Assembly: GCF_000499845.2 (NCBI RefSeq)
Contig: NC_023753.2
Span: 6,284,791 to 6,348,790, forward strand
Length of the DNA: 64,000 nt
Origin: Phaseolus vulgaris
Taxonomy: Eukaryota; Streptophyta; Magnoliopsida; Fabales; Fabaceae
Direction: 5' to 3'
Made by a program: the position numbers and the translations under genes. Below the pieces are notes generated by a model. It worked only from the letters and a program-made list of their open reading frames with translations, had not been told where the DNA came from and did no database searches. Numbering within the stretch: the stretch's first letter is position 1; each line of letters opens with the position of its first letter. Below are positions 35,808-46,979 of the stretch, piece after piece.

Positions 35808-36989
35808 TCATTTTTACTCTAAATATCCTTTGTTCTCTATTTTTCCTTAGGATTTAGTCATCAATCTTGGTGGGGTCAGTTGAGAAGTTTAATCCTCTCA
35901 ACTTATTCTATTATATACTGAATTTTTGTTTTGTTTGGATAATTTACATTAGGCCCGTAAATCTTGAAGCTTATCCAAACGGTGGGAAATAAAATTCTAA
36001 AAGTTGCTTGGAAAGCAAGCAATTGAGGTAAGGGAAGCTAATTTAATTTTTTTATAGTACCCTAGGATAGAAGATCTGAATGCGGAAGGGACGTGGTCCC
36101 AATATTGAATTTCTCTTGCATGGATGTTATTTGTTTATATATTGGGTTGTTTGTTTGTATATTATTTAAATTTGTAAAAATATTATATTTTGATGATTTA
36201 GTATTAAAGTGTTATTTTTTTCATGTCAAATAGACTTTTGAATATTGTGGATCAATTTTTGAATGATATTGTATGACGGAATGGTATGGAATTGAATTCA
36301 TACATTTGGGATAATGTATGGACTGATGTTTGTTGTGTATTAAGTATTGATGCCTATGTGGTAACAGAGATCTCCAAGCTTCACCGATGATCTAAGTCAC
36401 ATAGACTAAGATATCAGGTGGTGAGAAGCTGATGGGGGAGTTCATGCACACCGTGACATATGAGATGCACGACTTGGGTTGTATTGAACTTACCCTGATC
36501 CTTTCTGTTGGATTCGCTGGTAATCTTTGGATCAGGTGTTAGTCTCTGGTAGGACTTACTTAATACGGATCTTCCGGAAGACGTTGTTTGTTGAATATCT
36601 TGGATGTGTAGATCCATGTGAGATCTATGTGATTGTTTTAATGTTGGGATTTGAAGAGATTGTATAATTTGAGAAATTGATCATGTAACTTGGTTTTCTC
36701 TTTTGATTTAATTGCGCATATTATAAAATTTTATTTTCACTAGCTTACCCTTGCTTTTCTTGCTGTGTTTGAACTGCGATGACTGTACTACGTACACGAG
36801 CAGATGATCTTACAGGTGTCTGAGGATCAGAAAAGTTTTAAGGCGTTGATTTTGAAACTTATATTGTAAATATTTGTATTTCCATATGTCCTAATCACGT
36901 ATTAGGAATGTTTTGAAAAACTGTAAGCTTGTACGGAAATATGTAGAACCGGTATTGTAATAGTTATATGTAAATTATGGGGTGTTACA
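35808..36989 (+). repeat. 5' LTR, left-truncated
   Basis: Collinear with 42118-43298 of the 3' LTR. The first about 243 bp of the LTR (41875-42117 equivalent, beginning TGTAAGAACGC) are absent; the sequence to the left is CLE-block flank. It ends GGGGTGTTACA. Confidence 0.92.
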
Positions 36990-36994
36990 TTTAA

Positions 36995-37005
36995 TGGTAT
37001 CAGAG
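36995..37005 (+). other. Primer binding site (initiator Met tRNA)
   Basis: TGGTATCAGAG begins five bases after the 5' LTR and is complementary to the 3' end of initiator methionine tRNA, the usual primer of Ty3 and Ty1 elements in plants. Confidence 0.9.
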
Positions 37006-37413
37006 TGGTTCATCCTTAGGATAACCTGAGGGTAGTGGGTTTATTTTGTTTCTCTGGCGTGTAGATTTTTGTTTAAGTCTAGCCTTAAGACTTAGTTAAA
37101 AGTTTCTATTAAGATGTTTGACAAAGTTATTTTTCTTGAAACCTTGTTTGTGTTTGAGTCAAGTTAATTGTTATGAATAAAGATGAAGTTATTAAGAATG
37201 AAAAGAATCTTGATAGAGTGGTGAGGGTGCACACTCATGACTAGATCAAGATTATTTTCTATCTTAATTCTAAGTAGCTAGAGTACATTTTAGAGATAAG
37301 TTTTGATTGGTTTTTACCTGTTTCGTATGATTATTTCTTTGAAGTTAATTTGTCCTAAAGATGTAGTTGGAAATTTTAGTAATTTCTAACCCAATTCTTT
37401 ATGTGCTTAGTAG

Positions 37414-40400
37414 ATGGCACATAGACCACCTACTCCTCCTCCACCAGTAGATATGCCCAACTTAGCTCGGGCAATAGAGATGATGGCAACAACCTTGCAA
37501 CAACAGAGTGCTACTATGGCACAACAGCATCAGGCCGCCCTTCATCAATTAGAAACAACTAGATTAGCAGCAGAAGCATCTCAGCTTCATCAACAACCCC
37601 ATACCTTTAGTCTGGAGGATTTTCTGAGACACAATCCACCCAAATTTAATGGCAAGGTAAATCCAGATGGAGCAGACCAGTGGGTGAGAGACATAGAAAG
37701 AATCTTTGAAGCTACTCAATGCCCTGAAGAGAGAAAGTTATCCTATGCCATTTATGTACTAACTGAAGAAGCTGAATTCTGGTGGATAGGCATGAAGCAA
37801 ATGATGGAAGACAAAGGTGAAGATGCTACTTGGGAGAACTTCAAAGTAAGATTCCTAGAGGAGTATTTTCCTGATAGTGTCAGGTATGCAAAAGAAATTG
37901 AATTCATGCAGCTGGAACAAGGAAATCTTTCAGTCACTGAATATGCTACTAGGTTCAAACACCTAGCTAGATTCTACACCCAGACCATGACTGAAGCTTG
38001 GAGATGTATAAAATTTGAATTTGGGTTGAAGCAAGAACTTAAAGAAGTGGTGATTCCTATGTCCATTAGAGATTTCCCTGCTCTAGTGGAGAAAGCAAAA
38101 GTAGTGGAGAGTTTGAAAAATAGTAGCAGACTTGCTAAGCCTCAAGTGGGAGGACCTTCTAAAAGCATGCCTAAATATGAAGATAGAAAGAAACCTTATT
38201 TCAAACCTCAATCTTATAGCAGTGGAAGACCCAGTTCTCAATCACCACCTAGTTTCAGATGTTTTAGATGCAGTGGGCCACATGTTGTTAGATTTTGCCC
38301 TCATCCAGTGTCAAATGTGACATGTGATAGATGTCACAGGTATGGTCATGCAACAAAAGACTGTCGTGTCCAATTGGGAGCTCCATATTCTGGCAGAGTG
38401 CAGCAAGTACAACAAAATAGTAATAAAAAACCCAAAGCTGCTGGCAGAGTTTTTGCTATTAGTGAAGTTGAAGCTTCACAGTCTGATAACCTTGTTAGAG
38501 GTATTTGTTCTATCCTTGGAACACAATTATCTGTATTGTTTGATTCTGGGGCCACCCATTCTTTTATATCTTTTGATTGTGCTAAGAAACTTAAGTTGCC
38601 AGTCCGAGAATTAGAATTTGAGTTGGTGGTATCTACACCAACAGAAGGTATTATAGTAACTTCTTCCATGTGTGTTGAGTGTCCAGTAATTATAGATGGG
38701 CAGAGATACAAGATCAACATGATTTGTATACCTCTAAAAGATTTGGAGGTTATCTTGGGAATGGATTGGTTGTCTGCTAATCATATCCTTATAGATTGTG
38801 GTCGGAAGAAGTTAATTTTCCCTAAATTAGAAGGAATGCAGGTTATCTCAGCTCATCAGTTTGAGAGAGAGATACAAGAAGGTGCAGAATGTTTTGTGCT
38901 CTTGGCTTGTTCTATAGTTACTGATAAAGTACAAAAAGATATATTTGTAGTTCAGGAGTTTATGGATGTATTTCCTGATGAGATTCCTAGACTTCCACCT
39001 AAAAGAGAGATAGAGTTTGCAATAGACTTGATTCCTGGAGCAGGCCTAGTGTCAATTTCTCCATACCGAATGGCACCAACAGAGTTAGCTGAATTGAAGA
39101 AACAACTAGAAGACTTATTGGAGAAGCAATTCATTCGACCTAGTGTTTCTCCATGGGGAGCTCCAGTGCTATTAGTGAAGAAGAAGGATGGTTCGTCACG
39201 TCTATGCATAAATTATAGACAATTAAACAAGTTAACAATAAAGAATAAACATCCTCTTCCTAGAATTGATGACTTGATGGATCAGTTGCATGGGGCAGTT
39301 GTCTTTTCTAAGATAGATCTGAGCTCAGGTTATCACCAAATTTCAGTGAAAGCGGAAGATGTTCAGAAGACTGCTTTTAGATCAAGGTATGGTCACTATG
39401 AATTTCTGGTTATGCCTTTTGGGGTGACTAATGCTCCAGCTATTTTCATGGATTATATGAATCGGATATTCAGACCTTTTCTTGATAAGTTTGTGATAGT
39501 GTTCATAGATGATATCTTGATCTATTCTCGTACAAGGGAAGAACATGCAAAACATCTTAGAAGCGTCCTGAACATTTTGAGAGAAAAACAGTTATATGCT
39601 AAACTTTCAAAATGTGACTTTTGGATGTCAGAAATACAATTTTTAGGACATGTCATCTCTGCACAGGGAATATTAGTAGATCCTTCTAAAGTGGAGGTTG
39701 TACTTCAGTGGGAACGTCCTAAAACAGTTACTGAAATTAGAAGCTTTTTCGGGTTAGCAGGATATTACAGGAGATTTATAGAAGGTTTTTCTAAAATAGT
39801 GGCTCCTTTGACCCAATTGACTAGAAAGGATCATCCTTTTGCATGGACTGAACAATGTGAGAGAAGTTTTGAAGAGTTGAAAAGAAGGTTGACTAATGCT
39901 CCTGTATTGACAATCCCTGATACCAATCAGTCTTTTGAAGTTTTCTGTGATGCTTCCTATCAGGGATTGAGTTGTGTTCTGATGCAGAATAAGAAAATTG
40001 TTGCCTACGCTTCTCGTCAGTTAAAGGTGCATGAAAGAAATTATCCAACTCATGATCTAGAATTGGCAGCAGTTGTCTTTGCTTTAAAAATATGGAGACA
40101 TTTTCTTTACGGAGTTAGTTTTAATGTGTTCAGTGATCATAAAAGCTTGAAGTATTTGTTTGATCAGAAGGAGTTAAATATGAGGCAGAGGAGATGAATT
40201 GAATTTTTAAAAGACTATGATTTCCAGTTAATATATCATCTTGGGAAGGCAAATGTTGTTGCAGATGCGTTGAGTCGTAAAAAGATACAAATGTCTTCGC
40301 TTATGATTAGAGAGCTAGCATTGATTGAAGATTTCAAGAGTATGAATTTGGAGGTTTCCATGTCTTCAAATTGCATTAGTTGTAATACACTTGTTATAAC

Positions 40401-41874
40401 TAATGAATTTCTGGAGAAGTTGAAGGAGAAGCAGTTGGAAGATTCAAAATTGAAAAACATCATGGGCTTATTAAATACTGACAAAGCTAAAGACTTCTCT
40501 TTAGGAGTGGATGGTATTTTGAGATTCAAAACTAGAATATGCATACCAGAGGTTAATGAACTAAAGCAAACAGTGTTATCAGAAGGTCATAAAAGCAAAC
40601 TCAGTTTACATCCAGGAATGACCAAGATGTATCAAGATCTTAAGAAGTCTTATTGGTGGCATGGCATGAAGAATGATGTAGCTAAGTTTGTAGCTGCTTG
40701 CCTGACTTGTCAAAAATCAAAGATTGAACATCAACGGCCTGGAGGCATGTTAACTCAGTTAGACAATCCAATGTGGAAGTGGGATAGTATCTCAATGGAT
40801 TTTGTTACCCACTTACCACGTACTTTGCGGAAGCATGACTCTGTTTGGGTCATAGTGGACAGGCTGACAAAGACGGCACACTTCCTACCTATAGACTTGA
40901 GAATCTCTATGCGAAAGTTGGCCCAAATTTACATAGATGAAATAGTCAGATTGCATGGTGTACCCTCCAACATAGTTTCAGATAGAGATCCTAGATTCAC
41001 CTCCAGATTCTGGCAAACACTTCAAGAAGCTTTGGGGACTAAACTCAGACTTAGTTCAGCGTACCATCCTCAAAATGATGGACAATCAGAGAGAACTATC
41101 CAGTCCTTAGAGGATTTGCTTAGGACTTGTGTGTTAGATCATTTGGGCAGTTGGGATGAAATTCTACCTTTGGTGGAGTTCACTTACAATAACAGTTACC
41201 AAGCTAGCATAGGAATGGCTCCTTTCGAGGCATTATATGGAAGAAAGTGCAGGACACCTCTGTGTTGGTTTCAGGATGGTGAGAGTGTGTTAATTGGACC
41301 AGAATTAATACAACAAACCAATGAGAAAATCAAAATGATTCAGGAAAGATTGAAAACATCTCTCAGCAGGCAAAAATCTTATGCAGATCAAAGAAGAAGA
41401 CCTTTAGAATTCTCTGCGGGCGAGCATGTTTTTTTGAGAGTTACACCGTTCACTGGTGTAGGAAGAGCACTCAAATCCAAGAAATTGACTCCTAAGTTCA
41501 TAGGACCTTATCAAATTCTTAGGAGAATAGGCCCTGTGGCTTATGAAATTGCTTTGCCTCCTCCTTTAGCTAACATTCACAATATTTTCCATGTATCCCA
41601 GCTACGAAAGTATGTACCTGATTCCAACCACATTCTAGAGTCTGATTCCGTCCAAGTGAAAGAAAATCTGTCATTTGAAGTGAAGCCAGTCAGAATTTTA
41701 GATTCACAAGTGAAACAACTTCGTGGAAGGAGTATTCCCATGGTGAAAGTATTGTGGGATCTCATCTCTGGAGATTCCACTTGGGAAATTGAAGAGGAGA
41801 TACGAGTATCATACCCTAACCACTTTCTTGGTAAGTTCATTTTCGAGGACGAAAATTTTTGTAGTTGGAGATAA
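37414..41874 (+). pseudogene. gag-pol polyprotein gene with one nonsense codon
   Basis: A single frame of about 1,486 codons is interrupted only by TGA at 40195-40197, in the RNase H region where a Trp codon is normal. The frame continues unchanged after it (next Met at 40270). Domains: Gln-rich N-terminus and retrotransposon gag domain (about residues 75-205), two zinc knuckles (Cys283 onward, a slightly short CX2CX3HX4C, and Cys304 onward, CX2CX4HX4C), protease DSG at 377-379, reverse transcriptase with FIDD at 697-700, RNase H from about 840, integrase zinc finger (HxxxxxxH, CLTC) and a D-60-D-35-E core after the stop. The end is a chromodomain-like tail (VLWDLISGDSTWEIEEEI). The length matches intact Tekay/Del elements. 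Full-length product would need stop-codon read-through. Confidence 0.93.
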
Positions 41875-43298
41875 TGTAAGAACGCTAAAAAAAAGAAAAA
41901 AAAAGAATAAAGGAGCATAGAAGCCCCTTTTCCCCCACCATGTTTTTTTTTCTTCTTTTCTCTCTCTCTCTCTCTCCATATTCTCTTCTCTCTCTCTCTC
42001 TCTTAATTTCTCTCCCAATCTTCATATATTTTATATATTTTAGAATCTGATCATACCACGCTGTAGCCGAGAAGTTAAGGAACATTTCTACCCGATCAGA
42101 TTTTCAAACAGAGTAAGTTCATTTTTACTCTAAATATCCTTTGTTCTCTATTTTTCCTTAGGATTTAGTCATCAATCTTGGTGGGGTCAGTTGAGAAGTT
42201 TAATCCTCTCAACTTATTCTATTATATACTGAATTTTTGTTCTGTTTGGATAATTTACATTAGGCCCGTAAATCTTGAAGCTTATCCAAACGGTGGGAAA
42301 TAAAATTCTAAAAGTTGCTTGGAAAGCAAGCAATTGAGGTAAGGGAAGCTAATTTAATTTTTTTATAGCACCCTAGGATAGAAGATCTGAATGCGGAAGG
42401 GACGTGGTCCCAATATTGAATTTCTCTTACAGGGATGTTATTTGTTTATATATTGGGTTGTTTGTTTGTATATTATTTAAATTTGTAAAAATATTATATT
42501 TTGATGATTTAGTATTAAAGTGTTATTTTTTTCATGTCAAATAGACTTTTGAATATTGTGGATCAATTTTTGAATGATATTGTATGACGGAATGGTATGG
42601 AATTGAATTCATACATTTGGGATAATGTATGGACTGATGTTTGTTGTGTATTAAGTATTGATGCCTATGTGGTAACAGAGATCTCCAAGCTTCACTGATG
42701 ATCTAAGTCACATAGACTAAGATATCAGGTGGTGAGAAGCTGATGGGGGAGTTCATGCACACCGTGACATATGAGATGCACGGCTTGGGTTGTATTGAAC
42801 TTACCTTGATCCTTTCTGTTGGATTCGCTGGTAATCTTTGGATCAGGTGTTAGTCTCTGGTAGGACTTACTTAATACGGGTCTTCCGGAAGACGTTGTTT
42901 GTTGAATATCTTGGATGTGTAGATCCATGTGAGATCTATGTGATTGTTTTAATGTTGGGATTTGAAGAGATTGTATAATTTGAGAAATTGATCATGTAAC
43001 TTGATTTTCTCTTTTGATTTAATTGCGCATATTATAAAATTTTATTTTCACTAGCTTACCCTTGCTTTTCTTGCTGTGTTTGAACTGCGATGACTGTACT
43101 ACGTACACGAGCAGATGATCTTACAGGTGTCTGAGGATCAGAAAAGTTTTAAGGCGTTGATTTTGAAACTTATATTGTAAATATTTGTATTTCCATGTCC
43201 TAATCACGTATTAGGAATGTTTTGAAAAACTGTAAGCTTGTACAAAAATATGTATAACCGGTATTGTAATAGTTATATGTAAATTATGGGGTGTTACA
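41875..43298 (+). repeat. 3' LTR, complete
   Basis: Starts TGTAAGAACGC directly after GGAGATAA (weak polypurine tract) and ends GGGGTGTTACA, 1,424 bp. It contains a (CT)n tract at 41960-42003. The small open frames on its minus strand also occur in the 5' LTR and are not genes. Confidence 0.92.
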
Positions 43299-43309
43299 AC
43301 TGCTATAAT

Positions 43310-43440
43310 TTTAATTATTAAAAATGAGAACAAATGTTAAAGAAATAATTGTGACATTACAGTATATAAAATTTTACAAGGGAAAAAAAAATAATTTTGA
43401 CTTTTAACACATCTGCCCGAGTCAGAATTAAATAGCTATC
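43310..43440 (+). promoter_or_regulatory. Duplicated upstream block of plus-strand CLE genes
   Basis: AAATGTTAAAGAAATAATTG, GTGACATTA and a GAGTCAG core recur in the same order about 240-120 bp before the start codon at 43554, 50475 (pseudogene), 52313 and 56739. GAGTCA matches a bZIP/GCN4-type core, and two copies have CATGCATGAGTCAG. Shared ancestry alone could explain the similarity, so a regulatory role is inference. Confidence 0.5.
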
Positions 43441-43453
43441 TTACTTTTTTCAT

Positions 43454-43460
43454 TATAAAT
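43454..43460 (+). promoter_or_regulatory. TATA box of CLE copy 2
   Basis: CATTATAAATAACTTG, about 100 bp before the ATG; the identical phrase precedes the other plus-strand copies. Confidence 0.7.
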
Positions 43461-43553
43461 AACTTGGCCATAGAATTTGATTTCAACATATCCTCACTAA
43501 AACATTTTATTATTTTCATGTTTTAACACTTATTCATCGTCTATTACACAATC

Positions 43554-43805
43554 ATGAGTGCTTCAAAACTCTCTGCCTTCATTCTATTTCTCATCATTTC
43601 TTTCTCTTTGGTATCACATTCATATTCAACATCTCGTTTAGATAGTTCTACAAAGTTGGGAAGAAAATTATCAGAAACAAAAGTTTCTTCTATGTTTGTT
43701 CAGAGTTATTCTGCTATTCTCTCATCTCTGAAGTCAATAAAATTGAAGAAAAATTATGGCATTAACCGTCTAGTTCCTACTGGTCCAAATCCTATTCATA
43801 ATTGA
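43554..43805 (+). CDS. CLE: CLE peptide precursor (copy 2, 83 aa)
   Basis: Signal peptide at about residues 1-25 (LSAFILFLIISFSLVSHSYS), propeptide TSRLDSSTKLGRKLSETK and a variable linker, then the terminal dodecamer RLVPTGPNPIHN with nothing after it. All core CLE positions are conserved (Arg1, Val3, Pro4, Gly6, Pro7, Pro9, His11, Asn12), so this should give a functional A-type CLE ligand for a CLV1/BAM-like receptor kinase. Intronless. The recent gypsy element ends only about 255 bp upstream of the ATG and 155 bp upstream of the TATA box, so its 3' LTR could alter expression. The propeptide is nearly identical to that of the copy at 52313. Start chosen by alignment of MSASKLS with MSAPKLS/MSVPKLS of the other copies. 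Confidence 0.92.
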   Translation: MSASKLSAFILFLIISFSLVSHSYSTSRLDSSTKLGRKLSETKVSSMFVQSYSAILSSLKSIKLKKNYGINRLVPTGPNPIHN

Positions 43806-45281
43806 TATCATTTTGTATTCATGCCTCTAGGTAATAATGAGCTTCTTAATGAAATGAGAATTACTGTTCTTATGAAAAATATGTCCTTTTATTTATTTAT
43901 TTTATAGTAGTAAAGCATGTTATATATTTATATGTGAATAAATAAATTTTCATACTATCTTATATGTTACCGCATATATTTCACTCCAAGTATATCCTCT
44001 TAATTTTGTTAAATTAGTGTCATCCAATACATACTTCTATATTTTTTAAAGAAATGAAAAAAATGAGAAAAATAGTGCATTAAATTTAGAATCTAATGTA
44101 AAAATACTCAATTCAGTAACAGCAGCTTATTATCTTATAAAAACTCAATTAAAAAAATAATAGGAAATTATATTATGTTGATAACATGATATTACATAAT
44201 TTTATGGAGTTCATGATCTTTAGGTCGATACACTTGTTAGATATCTTTTTTTCTGTGTGAAAAATTATTAATAATTTAAAATTAATTTTATTTGTACATA
44301 ATAATATATATTTTTTTAAAAATAATTTTTAAAATATTATCTTGTTATTTTTTAATCACATTTTCTTTTTTCTTTTTTTGGAGTACAAAGGATAAATTCA
44401 GAGTGCGCATAAGAGTTATGATACCATAAAAAAAAATCATATGAATATTCTTTGTACAATTGTAACATTTATAAAGGCAAAGAGAAAAAGAACTTCGAGT
44501 CTTGAAGAACAGGGAAGACTTAGATGAGAGAGGCGAAGCACATAGGAACAAAAAGGAAGAAGAATGTATCATATATGGAGTTTATCATTGTTCATGCAGT
44601 TTTATATGGAAATTTGAATAATTCTTTGCATTGATTTGAGGTTAAGTGGCTTGAATTAATTTTTCAATTAATGAAATTCAGATTCAATGATCGTTACAGA
44701 TCAATTCTTAATGAATTTTGTCTAGATTAAATAGTGTTATATCAATCAATTTATTAGAATGAATTTAATTAATAATAATTTATTGTTTAAGTAGAATAAA
44801 TAATTCCTTTTCTCTTTTTAATCTCCCGTGCCTAGATTAAGTAGTGTTATATTAATTAATTTAGAATGAATTTAATTAATAATAATCTATTGTTTAAGTA
44901 CAATAAATTATTTATTTATTTGTCTCTATTTAATCTCCTGTTCCTACTGCTTCATTTAACTTTGCTTTGATTCTAATTAGTTTTGTTCTTAATTATGTTT
45001 TTCTATTTTTTTTTTTGTATATTTTAATTGTTTGATGTAGAATATGTGATTGATGAATTATTAATATTCAATTGATTCTTCGAAATTTAATTTAAGATTG
45101 AATGGAACTCTAACAATATTTTATTTTCATATGTTAAATTTTTGTTGTATAGTATAACCCATAAATATGAATTTCATGAAATCATGCATATTATTTTTTC
45201 TTAATTTATCATTTTTTTAAAATCATATGTGTATATATTATTTGATACTAATTAAACTCAACTTAGAAGAATATATTGGAG
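43806..45281. other. CLE-block 3' flank and AT-rich DNA
   Basis: 43806-44340 matches the flank after CLE copies 4 and 5 (for example AATACTCAATTCAGTAACAG at about 44105, 52845 and 57220). The remainder is AT-rich with no supported gene; the minus-strand open frame 44345-44572 has no homology I recognise. Confidence 0.6.
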
Positions 45282-46434
45282 CACTATAAGAAAAAATATA
45301 TTTAACTAGGGTTATATATTTGAAATTTTTCACGGTTTTAACCTCCATTAAGTGTATTATTTGCGGTTTGGTTTTTCCTAGTATATTTAGCGTCGCTAAT
45401 AAATTATCAGCAATTTTTACTAATCCTTGAAATGATAATTACTTATTGGTGATTCTTTGAACCTCCGTTATTTATTGACGGTTTTCAAACTCCTGTTATT
45501 TACCGGCGGTTTTAAAACCCCTGTTACTTTCAACAATTTCTAAACTCTTGCTACTTTCAACGATTTATAAATTATTTTCAACAATCTCATTATACCGTTA
45601 ATTTCATTTCTTGTTCTTTTAATGGAAAATCTAAAATGATAAAATATAAATATTTTAAAATTTTGATACTTATAATTGATTGTAATTATACCAGACAAGA
45701 GTGTTCGGGATCTCGGAACCTTGGTCTAGACATGTAGGTAGGTCAGCTCGGTTGTTGGGCCCAAATAATGGATCATGAGTTTGGCCTAGTTATATTGGTA
45801 AGTCTGGTAATAGTTCATGATTCTCTTCTGTTGTAGAGGTTGAGAGGTTATAGTCCCAAACTAGAACAGGAGTCACACATCATTAATAATTGTGTTAAAA
45901 GTAGTTTTTTAGTCATTGGATCAGATAATCCATTTTGTTAGACATTACAATTTCAATCTAACACATGTTGGGTGCATATGTTTGATAAAAGTTTCATTAA
46001 TAAATTTCTGGTATAATGCAATTTGTTGGTCACAATCTGCTAGTTTCATGTGATGCATCATGGCTACCATTTTCAGAATTTCAAAGTCTGATTAGATTAA
46101 TGAATTAACAATCCTAAGACGAAAGGGACGAAAGGGAGAGGAAAAATCTTGCATGCATGATTTCTAATAACACATCTCTTTCTCGCTGTTCTTAGTATTT
46201 TTTTTTTCTCAAAAAATATTATTCATAATATCTATAGCCGCACAATTTTCCTTAAATCTATGTTACTCTAATACATAAATGTGTGAGATTTGACCAATTT
46301 TTTTTTATTGTGATTTCTTAAATAATTATGGAGATTTACCAGAGTTTAGAAACCCTCGATACAGCATGTATTATCTGGGATTATTACACCCTCTATAAAC
46401 AAACTTCGATTAAAATTAAATTATTTTTGTAGTG
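45282..46434. mobile_element. CACTA-like non-autonomous element
   Basis: Begins CACTATAAGAAAAAATATA and ends TTATTTTTGTAGTG, inverse termini of the CACTA type. The 3-bp target duplication GAG lies at 45279-45281 and 46435-46437. Near the left end are diverged repeats of the type CCTCCGTTATTTATTGACGG and CCTGTTATTTACCGGCGG, as in the subterminal arrays of CACTA elements. No transposase frame. Confidence 0.8.
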
Positions 46435-46614
46435 GAGTAAGTAAATTGATAGACATATAAGATAATATAAGATAACATGAGAATTTATTTCATCATATTT
46501 ATATAAAATATATATATATGCATTATTATTAAAACAAAAGACATATATTTTCATGAGTAGTAACTCTTATTTCACTCAAATGCATATCATCTATAGTGGT
46601 GTACATAAATAATT

Positions 46615-46878
46615 TCAACTATTATGAAGAGGGTTTGGACCAGCAGGAACTTTTCTTTTAATTGAAATGTTGGGATTCTTCTTGTTGGGCTTTTCTGTCT
46701 TCAAAGAGGAGAGAATAACATGATGGTTCTCAACAATCTCAAAAGAAACCTTTCTGTCTGATGATTTAGTTCCCAAGTTTACATGACTATCCAAACGAGA
46801 AGTTGAATATGAATCTAGTACAGAAGACAAGAAAATGATGACAAACAGAAGAAGTGCTGAGAATTTTGGAGCACTCAT
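46615..46878 (-). CDS. CLE: CLE peptide precursor (copy 3, 87 aa)
   Basis: Signal peptide at about residues 1-25 (FSALLLFVIIFLSSVLDSYS), then TSRLDSHVNLGTKSSDRK, a variable linker, and RKVPAGPNPLHN followed by one extra Ser. The dodecamer keeps all core CLE residues, with Lys2 and Ala5 as differences. The ATG at 46878 is chosen because MSAPKFS aligns with the other copies; an in-frame upstream Met at 46908 is not conserved. TATAAATA at 46970-46977 lies about 92 bp upstream. The gene is a clear paralogue of copy 1 at 27518, in the same orientation and with similar 3' flank. Expected role: secreted ligand of LRR receptor kinases. Confidence 0.9.
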   Translation of the reverse strand: MSAPKFSALLLFVIIFLSSVLDSYSTSRLDSHVNLGTKSSDRKVSFEIVENHHVILSSLKTEKPNKKNPNISIKRKVPAGPNPLHNS

Positions 46879-46969
46879 GATTGTAATGGAGGATGATTGT
46901 GAATTCAATATTGAAGATAATAAACTATTGTTGCTTGAGAATATGTTGGAGTAGAAATCTATAACAACT

Positions 46970-46977
46970 TATTTATA
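46970..46977 (-). promoter_or_regulatory. TATA box of CLE copy 3
   Basis: TATAAATA on the minus strand, spacing to the ATG about 92 bp as in the other copies. Confidence 0.65.
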
Positions 46978-46979
46978 AT

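Larger units (their letters stand above)
35808..43298 (+). mobile_element. Nearly complete Ty3/gypsy LTR retrotransposon (Tekay/Del-like chromovirus)
   Basis: 5' LTR 35808-36989 (truncated at its left edge), primer binding site 36995-37005, gag-pol 37414-41874, 3' LTR 41875-43298. The shared parts of the LTRs differ by roughly a dozen substitutions and a 2-bp indel over about 1.18 kb by eye, so insertion was recent. The right flank (ACTGCTATAATTTTAATTAT) matches the promoter side of other CLE blocks (50213, 52080), so the element landed directly upstream of CLE copy 2. No target duplication can be read, because the left LTR edge and some adjacent flank are lost. Confidence 0.93.

Noticed and set aside
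36414..36617. 67-codon minus-strand open frame also present at 42725-42928
   Set aside because: It lies in both LTRs of the gypsy element and has no domain; it is LTR sequence.
41809..42085. Arg/Glu-rich minus-strand frames
   Set aside because: Translation of a (CT)n tract at the start of the 3' LTR.
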